This document shows positions 39,028-47,724 of a stretch of DNA of 64,000 nt, in pieces (position 1 is the first letter of the stretch; every line of letters begins with the position of its first letter). The stretch is taken from assembly GCA_910587995.1 (NCBI GenBank), contig CAJUNS010000006.1:13742-77741 (forward strand), read 5' to 3'. The stretch is from an uncultured Oscillospiraceae bacterium. Lineage in GTDB: Bacteria; Bacillota_A; Clostridia; Oscillospirales; Acutalibacteraceae. The translations under genes were made by a program, and so were the position numbers. The notes under the pieces were generated by a model. The model was not told the DNA's origin and did not search any database. It saw only the letters and a program-made list of their open reading frames with translations.

Positions 39028-40167
39028 TTACTCCTGCCCCGCCTCGCTGTAGTTGCCCAAAAAGGAGAACCGGGGCAGCTCCGCCTGCAGGGCGCAGATC
39101 AGCTCCAAGGTGCCGGGGCAGTGGATGCTCCCGGTGAAATCCAGGTAAAAATCGTACTCAAAGCTCCGGCCGGGAATAGGCCGGGACTCAATTTTTGTCA
39201 AGTTCAGCCCGCCCACAGCAAAGCGCTGCAAAATATGATACAGAGACCCCGTGGTATGGGGCAGGGAAAAGCACAGGCTGATCTTGTTGGCCTCTTCGGG
39301 CAGCACGGCTTCCTTGCTCACGGCCACAAAGCGGGTGGTGTTGTTCTTCACATTCTGCACGCCTTGGGCCAAAATGGTCAGTCCCCAGCGTTCCGCCGCC
39401 TCCCGGGAGCAGATGGCCGCCGTGCCTTGGGGGCGCTCCTGGGCCACGTATTCCGCGGCGGCCGCCGTGTTGGAAAATTCCGCGGCCTCCAGGCCCTGGG
39501 CGCTGATGTAGTCCGAGCACTGGGACAGAGCCTGGGGATGGGACAGCACCCGCTTCACGGGTCCCGCCTCCGGGGCGGCCAAACAGTGCTCCACCCGCAC
39601 GTCCACCGCGCCCACAATGAAGAACCGGTACCGCAAAATCAAATCATACACAGCGGTGACGGACCCAGCGGCGGAGTTTTCCACCGGCAGAACTCCCAGC
39701 GCCCCCTGGTCCACTTCTTGAAACACCTGGCTGAACTGGGGCACAAAGGACACAGGGGCCCCGCCGAACAAACAGCGGGCGGCTTGATGGGAGTAGGCTC
39801 CCTCCACGCCCTGGCAGACTACCCGGCCCAAGGGCTGGGGCAGCTCCCGCCGGGCGGCGCGCTCCAGGTCCCGCAGGGGAGAGTCCCGGTCCAGCAGCTG
39901 GTGCTGGCGGGCCCGGCTGATGGCCATAATCTCCTGATACAGGGCCGCGGCGCTTCCGCCAAAGTCCCCGGCCTCCCGGCTGACCCGATCCAAAATCTCC
40001 CGCTCCCGCTGGACGCTGAGCACTGGGGCGCCAGCCTCCCGCTTAATCCGCGCCACCCGCTCCGAACAGCGCATCCGCTCGATAAACAGAGGCAGCAGCT
40101 CCCGGTCGATCCGGTCAATGGCTTCCCGCTCCCGGGCCAGTCTGGCTTCAAATTCTTTCGTCTCCAT
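39028..40167 (-). CDS. pheA: bifunctional chorismate mutase/prephenate dehydratase (P-protein)
   Basis: A 379-residue protein that converts chorismate via prephenate to phenylpyruvate. Residues 1-90 are an AroQ chorismate mutase (IDRIDRELLPLFIERMRCSE). Residues 105-285 are prephenate dehydratase (VCQGVEGAYSHQAARCLFGG, VLPVENSAAGSVTAVYDL, NNTTRFVAVSKE). Residues 293-375 are an ACT domain for phenylalanine feedback (LPHTTGSLYHILQRFAVGGL, then NLTKIESRPIPG). ATG 40167 is chosen because GGAGGAG lies just upstream and the mutase domain starts there; the upstream extension overlaps the DUF2461 gene and is not family-like. Confidence 0.95.
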   Translation of the reverse strand: METKEFEARLAREREAIDRIDRELLPLFIERMRCSERVARIKREAGAPVLSVQREREILDRVSREAGDFGGSAAALYQEIMAISRARQHQLLDRDSPLRDLERAARRELPQPLGRVVCQGVEGAYSHQAARCLFGGAPVSFVPQFSQVFQEVDQGALGVLPVENSAAGSVTAVYDLILRYRFFIVGAVDVRVEHCLAAPEAGPVKRVLSHPQALSQCSDYISAQGLEAAEFSNTAAAAEYVAQERPQGTAAICSREAAERWGLTILAQGVQNVKNNTTRFVAVSKEAVLPEEANKISLCFSLPHTTGSLYHILQRFAVGGLNLTKIESRPIPGRSFEYDFYLDFTGSIHCPGTLELICALQAELPRFSFLGNYSEAGQE

Positions 40168-40882
40168 TGTCTCCTCCTGGAATGCCCCACAGGGAATTTT
40201 GTTCTTCTTCCAGCTCCTCCATCCGGCAGGTCCGGTAAGCGTGCAGGAAAAAATCATACAGCGGCAGCAGCCCCAAAAAGGACTCCGCCAAAAGCCCGGG
40301 CAGTTCCGGGCTGAACAGGGCGGGGCCAAAAAAATTCTCCCAGCCCACGCTGGCCTGCTTCCGGTTGTACCAGGGGTCGATAACCGGGCCATAGGAGCCC
40401 TTGGGGCGCTTGTACGCATCCCCCCAAAGCCGGGAGCGCTCCCGGTGGGGCATAGCCTCCACCAGCTGAACAAAGGCCTCTGGGTCCTGGTCAATCATCC
40501 GGCGGAAAACCCCGGCCTGACGGGCGCTGCGGTCCCAGTAGCCCAGCCCGTGGGAGGTGCCCTCGCCGTTCAGCTCGAACCAAAACATGGGGCCCTGCTT
40601 TTTGGCGTCTCCCTCCTGGATGGAAAACCAGAGGTTGTCCTGGTAAGGCCCCCGGCCATACAGCCGCCGGGCGTCCCGGTAAATGCGGGACACATGCAGG
40701 CTCAGATCCCGCTGGGGCAGGCGGTCTTTCATAATGGTTCCGGTCTCCTGGGCCAGCCGCTTAAAGGGCCGGTCCAGCACCTCCACAAACTCTTCCTTAT
40801 GAGCCTGGAACCAGGGCCGCTCATTGTGCAGCCCCAGCTCCCAAAAGAAGTCGATGCTTTTCTGCGTCAAAGTGTCGGGCAT
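40148..40882 (-). CDS. DUF2461 family protein
   Basis: A 244-residue soluble protein. DUF2461 marks are the N-terminal SIDFFWELGLHNERPWFQAH, then RDLSLHVSRIYRDARRLYGR and PYQDNLWFSI. The family has no assigned function. It sits inside the aromatic amino-acid operon, overlapping pheA by 20 nt, with the 40915-40946 palindrome between it and aroC. Cotranscription suggests only shared regulation; I would not infer a role in aromatic synthesis. Confidence 0.88.
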   Translation of the reverse strand: MPDTLTQKSIDFFWELGLHNERPWFQAHKEEFVEVLDRPFKRLAQETGTIMKDRLPQRDLSLHVSRIYRDARRLYGRGPYQDNLWFSIQEGDAKKQGPMFWFELNGEGTSHGLGYWDRSARQAGVFRRMIDQDPEAFVQLVEAMPHRERSRLWGDAYKRPKGSYGPVIDPWYNRKQASVGWENFFGPALFSPELPGLLAESFLGLLPLYDFFLHAYRTCRMEELEEEQNSLWGIPGGDNGDERI

Positions 40883-40914
40883 AGGGGGAACTCCTTTCCT
40901 TTGGCCTCTGGTAG

Positions 40915-40946
40915 CTTAAGAAACTTCTTTCAAGAAGTTTCTTAAG
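40915..40946. other. perfect 15-bp inverted repeat between aroC and the DUF2461 gene
   Basis: CTTAAGAAACTTCTT (40915-40929) and AAGAAGTTTCTTAAG (40932-40946), separated by two bases. There is no U-run on either strand, so it is not a normal terminator. It could be an mRNA-processing hairpin or a protein-binding palindrome. Confidence 0.7.
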
Positions 40947-41061
40947 AATCTTCAAGAACTTTTACACGCTTTACAGGAGTGCGGCGGGTTGGCGTCCCGC
41001 CCGGTTTTTGGCTGGGCAGCTGCGCGCTCGGGTGGGATGAACGGGCGGAGTGCTGGCAAGG

Positions 41062-42153
41062 TTACAGCTTCCCGCAGTCTCCCAACAGCTCCAGAGCAGC
41101 CAGACAGGCGGCGGCTTCCACCGCGGCGGCGGCGCGGGGCACAATGCAGGGGTCGTGCCGCCCGGTGACCACCAGCTTGCTGTCCGTGCCCGTGCGCAGA
41201 TCCACCGTGTCCTGCTCCCGGCTGATGGAGGGCGTAGGCTTAAACGCCGCCCGGAATACCAGGGGCATCCCGTTGGTGATGCCGCCCAAAATCCCCCCGG
41301 CCCGGTTGTTCCGGGTGCGGATTTGTCCCGATTCATCCACGTAAAAGGGATCGTTATTCTGACTGCCCCGCAGCTCCGCCGCCCCGAAGCCCGCGCCGAA
41401 TTCCAGGCCTTTTGCCGCCGGAATGCCGAAGACCAAAGAGGCGATTTTATTTTCCACCCCGCCGAACATGGGACTGCCCGCGCCAACGGGCATACCGGTA
41501 ATCACGCACTCCACTAGGCCGCCCACGCTGTCCCGGTCCATGCGGGCCCGCTCAATTTCCGCCCGCATGGCCTCTTTGGCGGCGGGGTCAATCACAGGGA
41601 AGTACTCCCGGCTCAGTCGTTCCAGCAGGGCGGGGGAGGGGTTCACTGGGTCAAAGGGCTGGTCCTTGATTCCGGCCACCGCCGCCACATGAGAGGCCAC
41701 TGCCACGCCCCGCCGGGCCAGCAGCTGCCGGGCCAGGGCCCCGGCAAAGACCAGGGGAGCGGTCAGCCGCCCGGAAAAATGCCCGCCGCCCCGCACATCG
41801 TTGTGCCCGCCGTATTTGACAAAGGCGGTGTAATCCGCGTGGCCGGGCCGGGGCAGAACCTTCAGCTGGCTGTAATCCTTGGGCCGTTGGTTGCTGTTCT
41901 CAATGATGGCGCACAGAGGCGCGCCGGTGGTGACGCCCTCCAACAGGCCGCACAAAATCCGGGGCTGGTCCGCCTCCTTCCGGGTGGTGGCCGTAGGGTC
42001 TTGGCCGGGAGCCCGGCGGGCCATTTGAGCCAGCACCTCCTGCCAGTCAATGGCCTCCCCGGCGGGGAGCCCTTCTATATTGACCCCAATGGCCTCTGTA
42101 TGGCTGCCCCCGAAGATGGAAATTTTCATTCGTTCACCCCAGCTGGACGACAT
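41062..42153 (-). CDS. aroC: chorismate synthase
   Basis: A 363-residue enzyme converting EPSP to chorismate with reduced FMN. Family motifs: KISIFGGSHTEAIGVNIEGL (usually GESHG; here GGSHT), the RPGHADYT and GGGHFSGRLTAP core, and the late TPSIS/GRHDPCIVPRA region. ATG 42153 has AGGAGG 8 nt upstream and the SSSWGERMKI start usual in clostridia; the upstream GTG at 42162 lies in the ribosome binding site. It overlaps aroA by 20 nt. The GESHG-to-GGSHT change alters a conserved stretch, but the rest of the active site appears intact. Confidence 0.95.
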   Translation of the reverse strand: MSSSWGERMKISIFGGSHTEAIGVNIEGLPAGEAIDWQEVLAQMARRAPGQDPTATTRKEADQPRILCGLLEGVTTGAPLCAIIENSNQRPKDYSQLKVLPRPGHADYTAFVKYGGHNDVRGGGHFSGRLTAPLVFAGALARQLLARRGVAVASHVAAVAGIKDQPFDPVNPSPALLERLSREYFPVIDPAAKEAMRAEIERARMDRDSVGGLVECVITGMPVGAGSPMFGGVENKIASLVFGIPAAKGLEFGAGFGAAELRGSQNNDPFYVDESGQIRTRNNRAGGILGGITNGMPLVFRAAFKPTPSISREQDTVDLRTGTDSKLVVTGRHDPCIVPRAAAAVEAAACLAALELLGDCGKL

Positions 42154-43438
42154 CCGCGCCACCTCCTAATTGCTTCAAATCCCGGTAAAAGCCCGGGTAC
42201 GTTTTGTTGATGCTCCAAGCGTCCGTAACACGCACAGGGCCCGCGCTGCGCAGGGCCGCCCCCGCCAAGGCCATGACCACCCGGTGGTCGTTGCGGCCCT
42301 GGGCCGTGCCGCCGGACAGGCGCTCCACGCCCTCAATGATCAGCTCGTCCTCTTTTGACCAGGCATGTCCCCCCAAGGCGTTTACCGCGGCCTCCATGGC
42401 GGCGATGCGGTCGCTTTCCTTTAGGCGCAGGCGGGCCGCGTTGACAAAGCGGGTTTGGCCCTGGCTCAAAGCCGCGCAAACAGCGGCGGCAGGGGCCATG
42501 TCGGTGATTTGGGATACATCGACGGTCTGGCCCCGCAGGCCCCCAAAGGGCTGGCCGGGATGCTTGTTCTGAGCGGTAAGCGCGCCGCCCTCCCAGGCAA
42601 TGTCCAGCCCAAAGCCGCGAAAGACCTCCACGCAGGCCTTGTCCCCTTGCAGGGAATCCGGGTCCAGGCCGGTGATGCGCACCGGGGCCCCGGTGGGGGA
42701 CAGGGCCGCCAGATTCAAGAAAAACGCCGCGTGGGACCAGTCGCCCTCCACGGGATAGTCCCGAGGCTTGCAGCGCTGTCCCCCGGGCACATGCCAGCCC
42801 TCCTTTGCGGGCAAAACCTCCACGCCGAAATCCGCCAGGGTTTGCAGGGTCATGTCCACATAGCCCCGGGACTCCAGGGGAGAGGTGAGAACGATTTCGC
42901 TGTCTCCCTCCAGCAGAGGCAGGGCCAGCATCAGCCCGGTAACAAATTGAGAGCTGACATTGCCCGGCAGGGAGAAGCGGCCGGGGGTCAACCGGCCCTC
43001 AATTTCCAAGGGGAGGCCCCCCTGGGTGCGGAATTCCACCCCGTGAGCGGGCAAAAGCTGGCCGTAAACGCCCAGGGGGCGCTCCGGCAAACGGCCCTGG
43101 CCGGTAAAGCGCCATGGTCCGCCCAAAGCGGCGGCAATGGGGATGATGAACCGCAGAAGCGCCCCAGACTCGCCGCAGTGGACCGCCCCTTTTTGTGGAA
43201 GGGAGCCGCAGCCGGTAAGGGAGGCCGTGCGGGCCGGTGAGTCGTAGGCAACCTGAGCGCCTAAGGTTTGGGCGGCGTTCAAGGCGGCCTCAATATCCTG
43301 GTTGGCCTCCATGTGAAGCAGCCGGGACGCGCCCGGGGCCAGGGCGCTGCACAAAATAGCCCGAATGGCGGCGGACTTGCTGGCGGGCATGGCTAGGTTT
43401 CCGCCGGAGAAAGCGCTGGAATATGTGACCTGATACAT
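42134..43438 (-). CDS. aroA: 3-phosphoshikimate 1-carboxyvinyltransferase (EPSP synthase)
   Basis: A 434-residue enzyme of the shikimate pathway. Motifs: MPASKSAAIRAILCSALAPG with the conserved Lys, CGESGALLRFIIPIAAALGG, LPGNVSSQFVTGLMLALPLL, and the C-terminal RLRLKESDRIAAM and DHRVVMALA. It is the first gene of the minus-strand operon aroA-aroC-DUF2461-pheA, with promoter 43476-43504. AGGAG lies 9 nt before ATG 43438. The operon makes chorismate and channels it to phenylalanine; other shikimate genes are not in this window. Confidence 0.95.
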   Translation of the reverse strand: MYQVTYSSAFSGGNLAMPASKSAAIRAILCSALAPGASRLLHMEANQDIEAALNAAQTLGAQVAYDSPARTASLTGCGSLPQKGAVHCGESGALLRFIIPIAAALGGPWRFTGQGRLPERPLGVYGQLLPAHGVEFRTQGGLPLEIEGRLTPGRFSLPGNVSSQFVTGLMLALPLLEGDSEIVLTSPLESRGYVDMTLQTLADFGVEVLPAKEGWHVPGGQRCKPRDYPVEGDWSHAAFFLNLAALSPTGAPVRITGLDPDSLQGDKACVEVFRGFGLDIAWEGGALTAQNKHPGQPFGGLRGQTVDVSQITDMAPAAAVCAALSQGQTRFVNAARLRLKESDRIAAMEAAVNALGGHAWSKEDELIIEGVERLSGGTAQGRNDHRVVMALAGAALRSAGPVRVTDAWSINKTYPGFYRDLKQLGGGADVVQLG

Positions 43439-43475
43439 GGTAGTGTTCTCCTAAAAGGGTATGGGTTACTAATTT

Positions 43476-43504
43476 ATTATACCAGTTTTGGCGCGGAGAT
43501 GCAA
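43476..43504 (-). promoter_or_regulatory. sigma-A promoter of the aroA operon
   Basis: Minus strand TTGCAT (43504-43499), 17-bp spacer, TATAAT (43481-43476). Confidence 0.82.
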
Positions 43505-43589
43505 GAGCGGCGGAGAAGGGAAAGCAAAGCCGTGGGTCAGGGCCGCAAAGCGCGGCTCATCCTTTTTTCACCCTCTTTCGTCTTTTTTC

Positions 43590-43618
43590 TTGACTATTTT
43601 CCCGCTACCCTCTATGAT
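43590..43618 (+). promoter_or_regulatory. sigma-A promoter of comM
   Basis: TTGACT (43590-43595), 17-bp spacer, TATGAT (43613-43618). Confidence 0.8.
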
Positions 43619-43641
43619 GGTATCATCAGGAGGCGATATGT

Positions 43642-45165
43642 ATGGTTGCAAAAATCCACAGCATGGGCACCTATGGCATGGAGGCCTTTCCCGTCCAGGT
43701 AGAGACGGACCTCTCTGCCGGCCTGCCCGCCTTTGAGGTGGTGGGCTTGCCGGACGCCGCGGTAAAGGAGTCCCGGGACCGGGTGCGGGCGGCCATGAAA
43801 AACTGCGGTTTCGATTTTCCCGTCAGCCGCATCACCATAAACCTGGCTCCTGCCGGCAAGCGCAAGGAGGGGCCGATTTATGACCTGCCGCTGTTTCTTT
43901 CTCTGCTCATGGCCTCCGGGCAGCTTTCCTGCGAGCTGAGCGGCAGCGTCTTTCTTGGGGAGCTCTCCCTGTCCGGCGAGGTCCGGGGGGTGCGGGGCGT
44001 GCTGCCCATGGCGGCGCGGGCCAAAGCGGCGGGGTTCCGGCAGCTGTTCGTCCCGGCGGTCAACGCCTTGGAGGGCGCGGCCATTGAGGGCCTCGCGGTG
44101 TACCCGGTGGAAAACATTCCCCAGCTTGTGGCCCATTTGCGGGGCCGGGCGGCCATTGCTCCCGCCAAGCCCCGCGTGCACAGCTTTGCGCCGGACCCTT
44201 TGATGGACTTTGCCGATGTAAAGGGACAGCCCGAGGTCAAGCGGGCCCTGGAGGTTGCCGCCAGCGGCAGCCACAGCGTGCTGCTGCTGGGGTCTCCCGG
44301 CGCGGGGAAGAGCATGCTGGCCCGCCGCCTGCCCTCCATTTTGCCGGAGATGACCTTTCAAGAGGCTCTGGAAGCCTCCATGATCCACTCCGTGGCGGGG
44401 CAGCTGCCGGAAGGGGGCTCCCTGCTGGCCTCCCGGCCCTTCCGGGCGCCGCATCACACCGTGTCGGCGGCAGGGCTCTCCGGCGGCGGAACCTCCCCCA
44501 AGCCCGGGGAGATCTCTCTGGCCCACAACGGCGTGCTCTTTTTGGATGAGCTGCCCGAGTTCTCCCGCCAGGTGATGGAGGTGCTGCGCCAGCCTATGGA
44601 GGATGGAAGCGTCACCATCTCCCGGGTGGGGGGCAACGCTACCTTTCCCTGCAAGTTTATGCTGGTAGCGGCCATGAACCCCTGCCCCTGCGGCTATTTT
44701 GGACATCCTACCGTTCCCTGCACCTGCCCGGCCCGGGGGGTGGAACGCTACTTAAGCCGGGTCTCCGGCCCGCTGCTGGACCGGATGGATATCCACATCG
44801 AGGTGCCGCCGGTGGAGTTTGACGAGCTCGCCTCTTCGGCCCGGGGCGAGAGTTCGGAGGCTGTGCGCCGGCGGGTGAACGCCGCCCGCCGCCTTCAGGT
44901 GGAGCGTTTCCAGGGCCTGGGCTATGCCTGCAACGCGGACATTCCCGCCGCCCAGCTGCGGGAGATGTGCAACCCCACCGGGCAGGCCGACCAGCTGCTG
45001 AAGCGGGCTTTTGAGCGCTTTGGCCTTTCCGCCCGGAGCTATGGCCGGGTGCTGAAGGTGGCCCGCACCATCGCCGACTTGGACGGGGCGGAGCGGGTGG
45101 ACGCCTCCCATGCGGGGGAGGCGGTGCAGTACCGCACCTTGGACCGGAAATATTGGGCCCGGTAG
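43642..45165 (+). CDS. comM: YifB/ComM family Mg-chelatase-like AAA+ ATPase
   Basis: A 507-residue AAA+ protein. Residues 1-170 are the ComM N-terminal (Lon-like) domain, followed by Walker A LLLGSPGAGKSMLARRLPSI, Walker B GVLFLDELPEF, sensor region LVAAMNPCPCGYFG with a Cys-rich loop (CTCPARG), and a C-terminal helical lid. ComM is a hexameric helicase that promotes branch migration of heteroduplexes during natural transformation; in Firmicutes outside known competent species the role is less clear. AGGAGG stands 8 nt before ATG 43642. sfsA follows 31 nt later. Confidence 0.94.
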   Translation: MVAKIHSMGTYGMEAFPVQVETDLSAGLPAFEVVGLPDAAVKESRDRVRAAMKNCGFDFPVSRITINLAPAGKRKEGPIYDLPLFLSLLMASGQLSCELSGSVFLGELSLSGEVRGVRGVLPMAARAKAAGFRQLFVPAVNALEGAAIEGLAVYPVENIPQLVAHLRGRAAIAPAKPRVHSFAPDPLMDFADVKGQPEVKRALEVAASGSHSVLLLGSPGAGKSMLARRLPSILPEMTFQEALEASMIHSVAGQLPEGGSLLASRPFRAPHHTVSAAGLSGGGTSPKPGEISLAHNGVLFLDELPEFSRQVMEVLRQPMEDGSVTISRVGGNATFPCKFMLVAAMNPCPCGYFGHPTVPCTCPARGVERYLSRVSGPLLDRMDIHIEVPPVEFDELASSARGESSEAVRRRVNAARRLQVERFQGLGYACNADIPAAQLREMCNPTGQADQLLKRAFERFGLSARSYGRVLKVARTIADLDGAERVDASHAGEAVQYRTLDRKYWAR

Positions 45166-45196
45166 GCCCTCATCTCGCAAAAAGGCGGTGTGTCCC

Positions 45197-45877
45197 TTGA
45201 CTTACCCAAAGATTGTTCCCGGCGTTTTTCTGGAGCGCCCCAACCGGTTTATCGCCCATGTGCGCACAGCCGGAGGGGTGCAGGTCTGCCATGTGAAGAA
45301 TACCGGCCGCTGCCGGGAGCTGCTGGTGCCCGGGGCCCAGGTCTACCTGGCGGACTGCCCCAGCCCCTCCCGCAAGACCCGCTATGACCTGGTGGCCGTG
45401 GACAAGGCGGGGCGGCTGATCAACTTGGACAGCCAGGCCCCTAACCGGGTGGCGGCGGAATACCTCCCCGCGCTGCTGCCCGGTTTGAGCCTGCTGCGCC
45501 CAGAGACCCGCTTCGGCGCCTCCCGCTTCGACTTTTACGCCGAGGCGGGGGACGAGCGCTGGTTTGTGGAAGTAAAGGGCGTGACCTTAGAGCGGGACGG
45601 GGAAGCCCTGTTTCCCGATGCGCCCACCCAGCGGGGGACCCGGCACCTGCGGGAGCTGGCCGCCTGTTTGGAGCAGGGATACCGGGCCTGCGTCCTTTTT
45701 GTTGTTCAAATGGACGGCGTCAGGCGCTTTCTGCCCAACCAAGAGACGGACCCGGCCTTTGCCCAGGCCTTGCGGGAAGGGGCCCAACGGGGCGTCCGGG
45801 TAGAGGCGGCCAGCTGTGCGGTGACGCCGGAAAGCTTAGAAATACAGGGCAAAGTGCCAGTTTTTTTGGGATTTTGA
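45197..45877 (+). CDS. sfsA: SfsA family protein
   Basis: A 226-residue protein. The N-terminal half is an OB-like fold (FLERPNRFIAHV, NTGRCRELLVPGAQVYL) and the C-terminal half has a nuclease-like core with Glu-x-Lys (FVEVKGVTLERDG and FPDAPTQRGTRHLREL). SfsA was named for sugar fermentation stimulation in E. coli and binds DNA; its true activity is uncertain, and the nuclease-like residues are intact here. The start is TTG 45197 (AAAGGCGG about 9 nt upstream); GTG 45188 in the same frame is an alternative. Probably cotranscribed with comM. Confidence 0.9.
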   Translation: MTYPKIVPGVFLERPNRFIAHVRTAGGVQVCHVKNTGRCRELLVPGAQVYLADCPSPSRKTRYDLVAVDKAGRLINLDSQAPNRVAAEYLPALLPGLSLLRPETRFGASRFDFYAEAGDERWFVEVKGVTLERDGEALFPDAPTQRGTRHLRELAACLEQGYRACVLFVVQMDGVRRFLPNQETDPAFAQALREGAQRGVRVEAASCAVTPESLEIQGKVPVFLGF

Positions 45878-45939
45878 AAGAAAGAATCAGCGGGCGAGAA
45901 AAAAAGTTTTAAAATTTGAAAAATATTTCCCGAAATGAA

Positions 45940-45968
45940 TTGACTTTTGATTCAAAAACACTTATTAT
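45940..45968 (+). promoter_or_regulatory. sigma-A promoter of the second BlaI-type gene
   Basis: TTGACT (45940-45945), 17-bp spacer, TATTAT (45963-45968). Confidence 0.8.
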
Positions 45969-46022
45969 TTACTCATGAAAAGGTACGATAGTGCTTTATC
46001 AGAAGGGGAGGTACCTAATATT

Positions 46023-46427
46023 ATGAAAAATCCAAAACAGCGTTACTTCAGATTAACAAAGTCTGAAAACGAGATCATGGAGCTTATGTGGAAAGAGGGA
46101 CACCCGCTTTCACGCTCAGAGATCATCGACCTGACCCCCGAGCGCTCTTGGAAGCCTTCTTCCATTCACATCCTTCTGAACTCGCTGCTGGAAAAGAACG
46201 CCATTGAGGTGGCGGGCTTTGTGCAGACCACCAAGAACTATGCGCGTACGTTTTCTCCCTGCGTGTCCTCCGACACTTACGCCGTGATGCAGATTCGCAA
46301 CAGCATGACGTTCAGCGAGAATTCCGTGCCCCATTTGCTGGAGTCTTTGGTGGAGGACGTGACGACACCGGAGATCTTGGAACAGCTGGAGCAGATCGTA
46401 CAGAGCCGGAAAAAGGAAATTGCATGA
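46023..46427 (+). CDS. orphan BlaI/MecI-type winged-helix repressor
   Basis: A 134-residue protein: RLTKSENEIMELMWKEGHPL, then the recognition region RSWKPSSIHILLNSLLEKNA and C-terminal dimerisation helices. It is the same family as the 31966 gene, but no BlaR1-like partner is beside it. ATG 46023 follows GGGGAGG (46005-46011) by 11 nt. The upstream ATG 45975 is only 7 nt from the -10 box, so it is outside the mRNA. Its target is unknown; the divergence in the N-terminus suggests an independent regulon. Confidence 0.9.
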   Translation: MKNPKQRYFRLTKSENEIMELMWKEGHPLSRSEIIDLTPERSWKPSSIHILLNSLLEKNAIEVAGFVQTTKNYARTFSPCVSSDTYAVMQIRNSMTFSENSVPHLLESLVEDVTTPEILEQLEQIVQSRKKEIA

Positions 46428-46433
46428 CCTTCC

Positions 46434-46478
46434 ACCCGGATGTCCCGGAATGCGGACGTCCGGGTCTTTTCGTTTTTT
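46434..46478 (+). terminator. terminator of the orphan BlaI-type gene
   Basis: ACCCGGATGTCC (46434-46445) pairs with GGACGTCCGGGT (46454-46465, one G-T pair), followed by a T-rich tail. Confidence 0.85.
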
Positions 46479-46568
46479 GGGGGATGAGCCGCTTTGACAG
46501 GCTTCCGCAAAATACGCCAGAATTATTTCTTGTTTTCGCGGTATTTTTCATGGATATGTAAAAATCCA

Positions 46569-46598
46569 TTGACTTTTCCTACTGCGGGGGCCTATAAT
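46569..46598 (+). promoter_or_regulatory. sigma-A promoter of the DapB-like gene
   Basis: TTGACT (46569-46574), 18-bp spacer, TATAAT (46593-46598). Confidence 0.8.
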
Positions 46599-46652
46599 AC
46601 TATCATACCCGTCCCGGCTGGGACGAAACCAAACTTTAGGAGGCCAAACAGT

Positions 46653-47678
46653 ATGGGGAAGATTAAAGTAGTACAGTACGGCTGCGGAAAAATGAGCAAG
46701 TACACCCTGCGCTACCTGCATGAGCATGGAGCCCAGATTGTAGGCGCCATTGACGTAAACCCGGAAATCATCGGCATGGACGTGGGCGACTATGCGGGCC
46801 TGGGCGTGAAGACCGGCGTGCTCATCAGCAACAACGCCGACGAGGTGCTGGACAGCACGGACCCGGACATTGCCATCGTCACCCTGTTCAGCCTGGTCAG
46901 CGACTGCTACAGCCACTATGTCAAGTGCCTGTCCCGGGGCATCAACGTCATCACCACCTGCGAGGAGGCCACCTACTGCTGGACCACCGACCCGGTGCGG
47001 GCCAACCAGCTGGACGTGCTGGCCAAAGAGAACGGCTGCACCTTTGTGGGCAGCGGCATGGAGGACACCTTTTGGGTGAACATGGTGGGCATGGTGGCTG
47101 GCAGCTGCAATTCCATTCAAAAAATTGAGGGCGCGGTCAGCTATAACGTAGAAGAGTACGGCTTGGCCCTGGCCAAGGCCCACGGCGTTATGCTGACCCC
47201 CGAGGAGTTTGAAAAGCAGATCGCCCACCCCGAGGTGCTGGAGCCCTCTTACGTGTGGAACTCCAACGAGGCCCTGGCGGCCAAGATGGGCTGGACCATC
47301 AAGAGCCAGACCCAAAAGTGCGTGCCCTATTTCCACGACAGCGACCTGTATTCCGAGACCATGGGCGCTACCATTCCCAAGGGCAACTGCATCGGCATGG
47401 CGGCGGTGGTCACCACCGAGACCTTCCAGGGGCCGGTTATTGAGACCCAGTGCATCGGCAAGGTCTATGGGCCTGAGGATGGCGACATGTGCGACTGGAA
47501 GATTACCGGCGAGCCCAACACGGAGTTCCATGTGGTGAAGCCCGCCACCGTGGAGCACACCTGCGCTACCATCGTCAACCGCATTCCCAGTGTTCTGCGG
47601 GCTCCCGCGGGGCTTATCACCATGGATGAGCTGGACGAGATTCAGTTCCCCAGCTATCCCCTGGAGTTCTACTGCTAA
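46653..47678 (+). CDS. 2,4-diaminopentanoate dehydrogenase-like oxidoreductase (DapB superfamily)
   Basis: A 341-residue NAD(P)-binding protein. The N-terminus KVVQYGCGKMSKYTLRYLHE is a Rossmann start, followed by IDVNPEIIGMDVGDYAGLGV, the loop ITTCEEATYCWTTDPVRA, and a catalytic region with SYNVEEYGLALAKAHGV, SQTQKCVPYFHD and VEHTCATIVNRIP. This resembles clostridial 2,4-diaminopentanoate dehydrogenase of the oxidative ornithine pathway (the ord product). The other ornithine-degradation genes (oraS/E, ortA/B) are not adjacent, so the substrate is not secure. AGGAGG lies 8 nt before ATG 46653. It is a single-gene unit with promoter and terminator. Confidence 0.82.
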   Translation: MGKIKVVQYGCGKMSKYTLRYLHEHGAQIVGAIDVNPEIIGMDVGDYAGLGVKTGVLISNNADEVLDSTDPDIAIVTLFSLVSDCYSHYVKCLSRGINVITTCEEATYCWTTDPVRANQLDVLAKENGCTFVGSGMEDTFWVNMVGMVAGSCNSIQKIEGAVSYNVEEYGLALAKAHGVMLTPEEFEKQIAHPEVLEPSYVWNSNEALAAKMGWTIKSQTQKCVPYFHDSDLYSETMGATIPKGNCIGMAAVVTTETFQGPVIETQCIGKVYGPEDGDMCDWKITGEPNTEFHVVKPATVEHTCATIVNRIPSVLRAPAGLITMDELDEIQFPSYPLEFYC

Positions 47679-47681
47679 AAG

Positions 47682-47724
47682 AAAAAAGGAACCGGAAGCA
47701 GCCTGTGCCTCCGGTTCCTTTTTT
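47682..47724. terminator. bidirectional terminator between convergent genes
   Basis: AAAAAAGGAACCGGA (47682-47696) pairs with TCCGGTTCCTTTTTT (47710-47724). Confidence 0.92.

Noticed and set aside
45975..46022. Upstream ATG at 45975 as the start of the orphan BlaI-type gene
   Set aside because: It lies only 7 nt from the -10 box, so it is at or before the transcription start; ATG 46023 has its own ribosome binding site and fits the family N-terminus.
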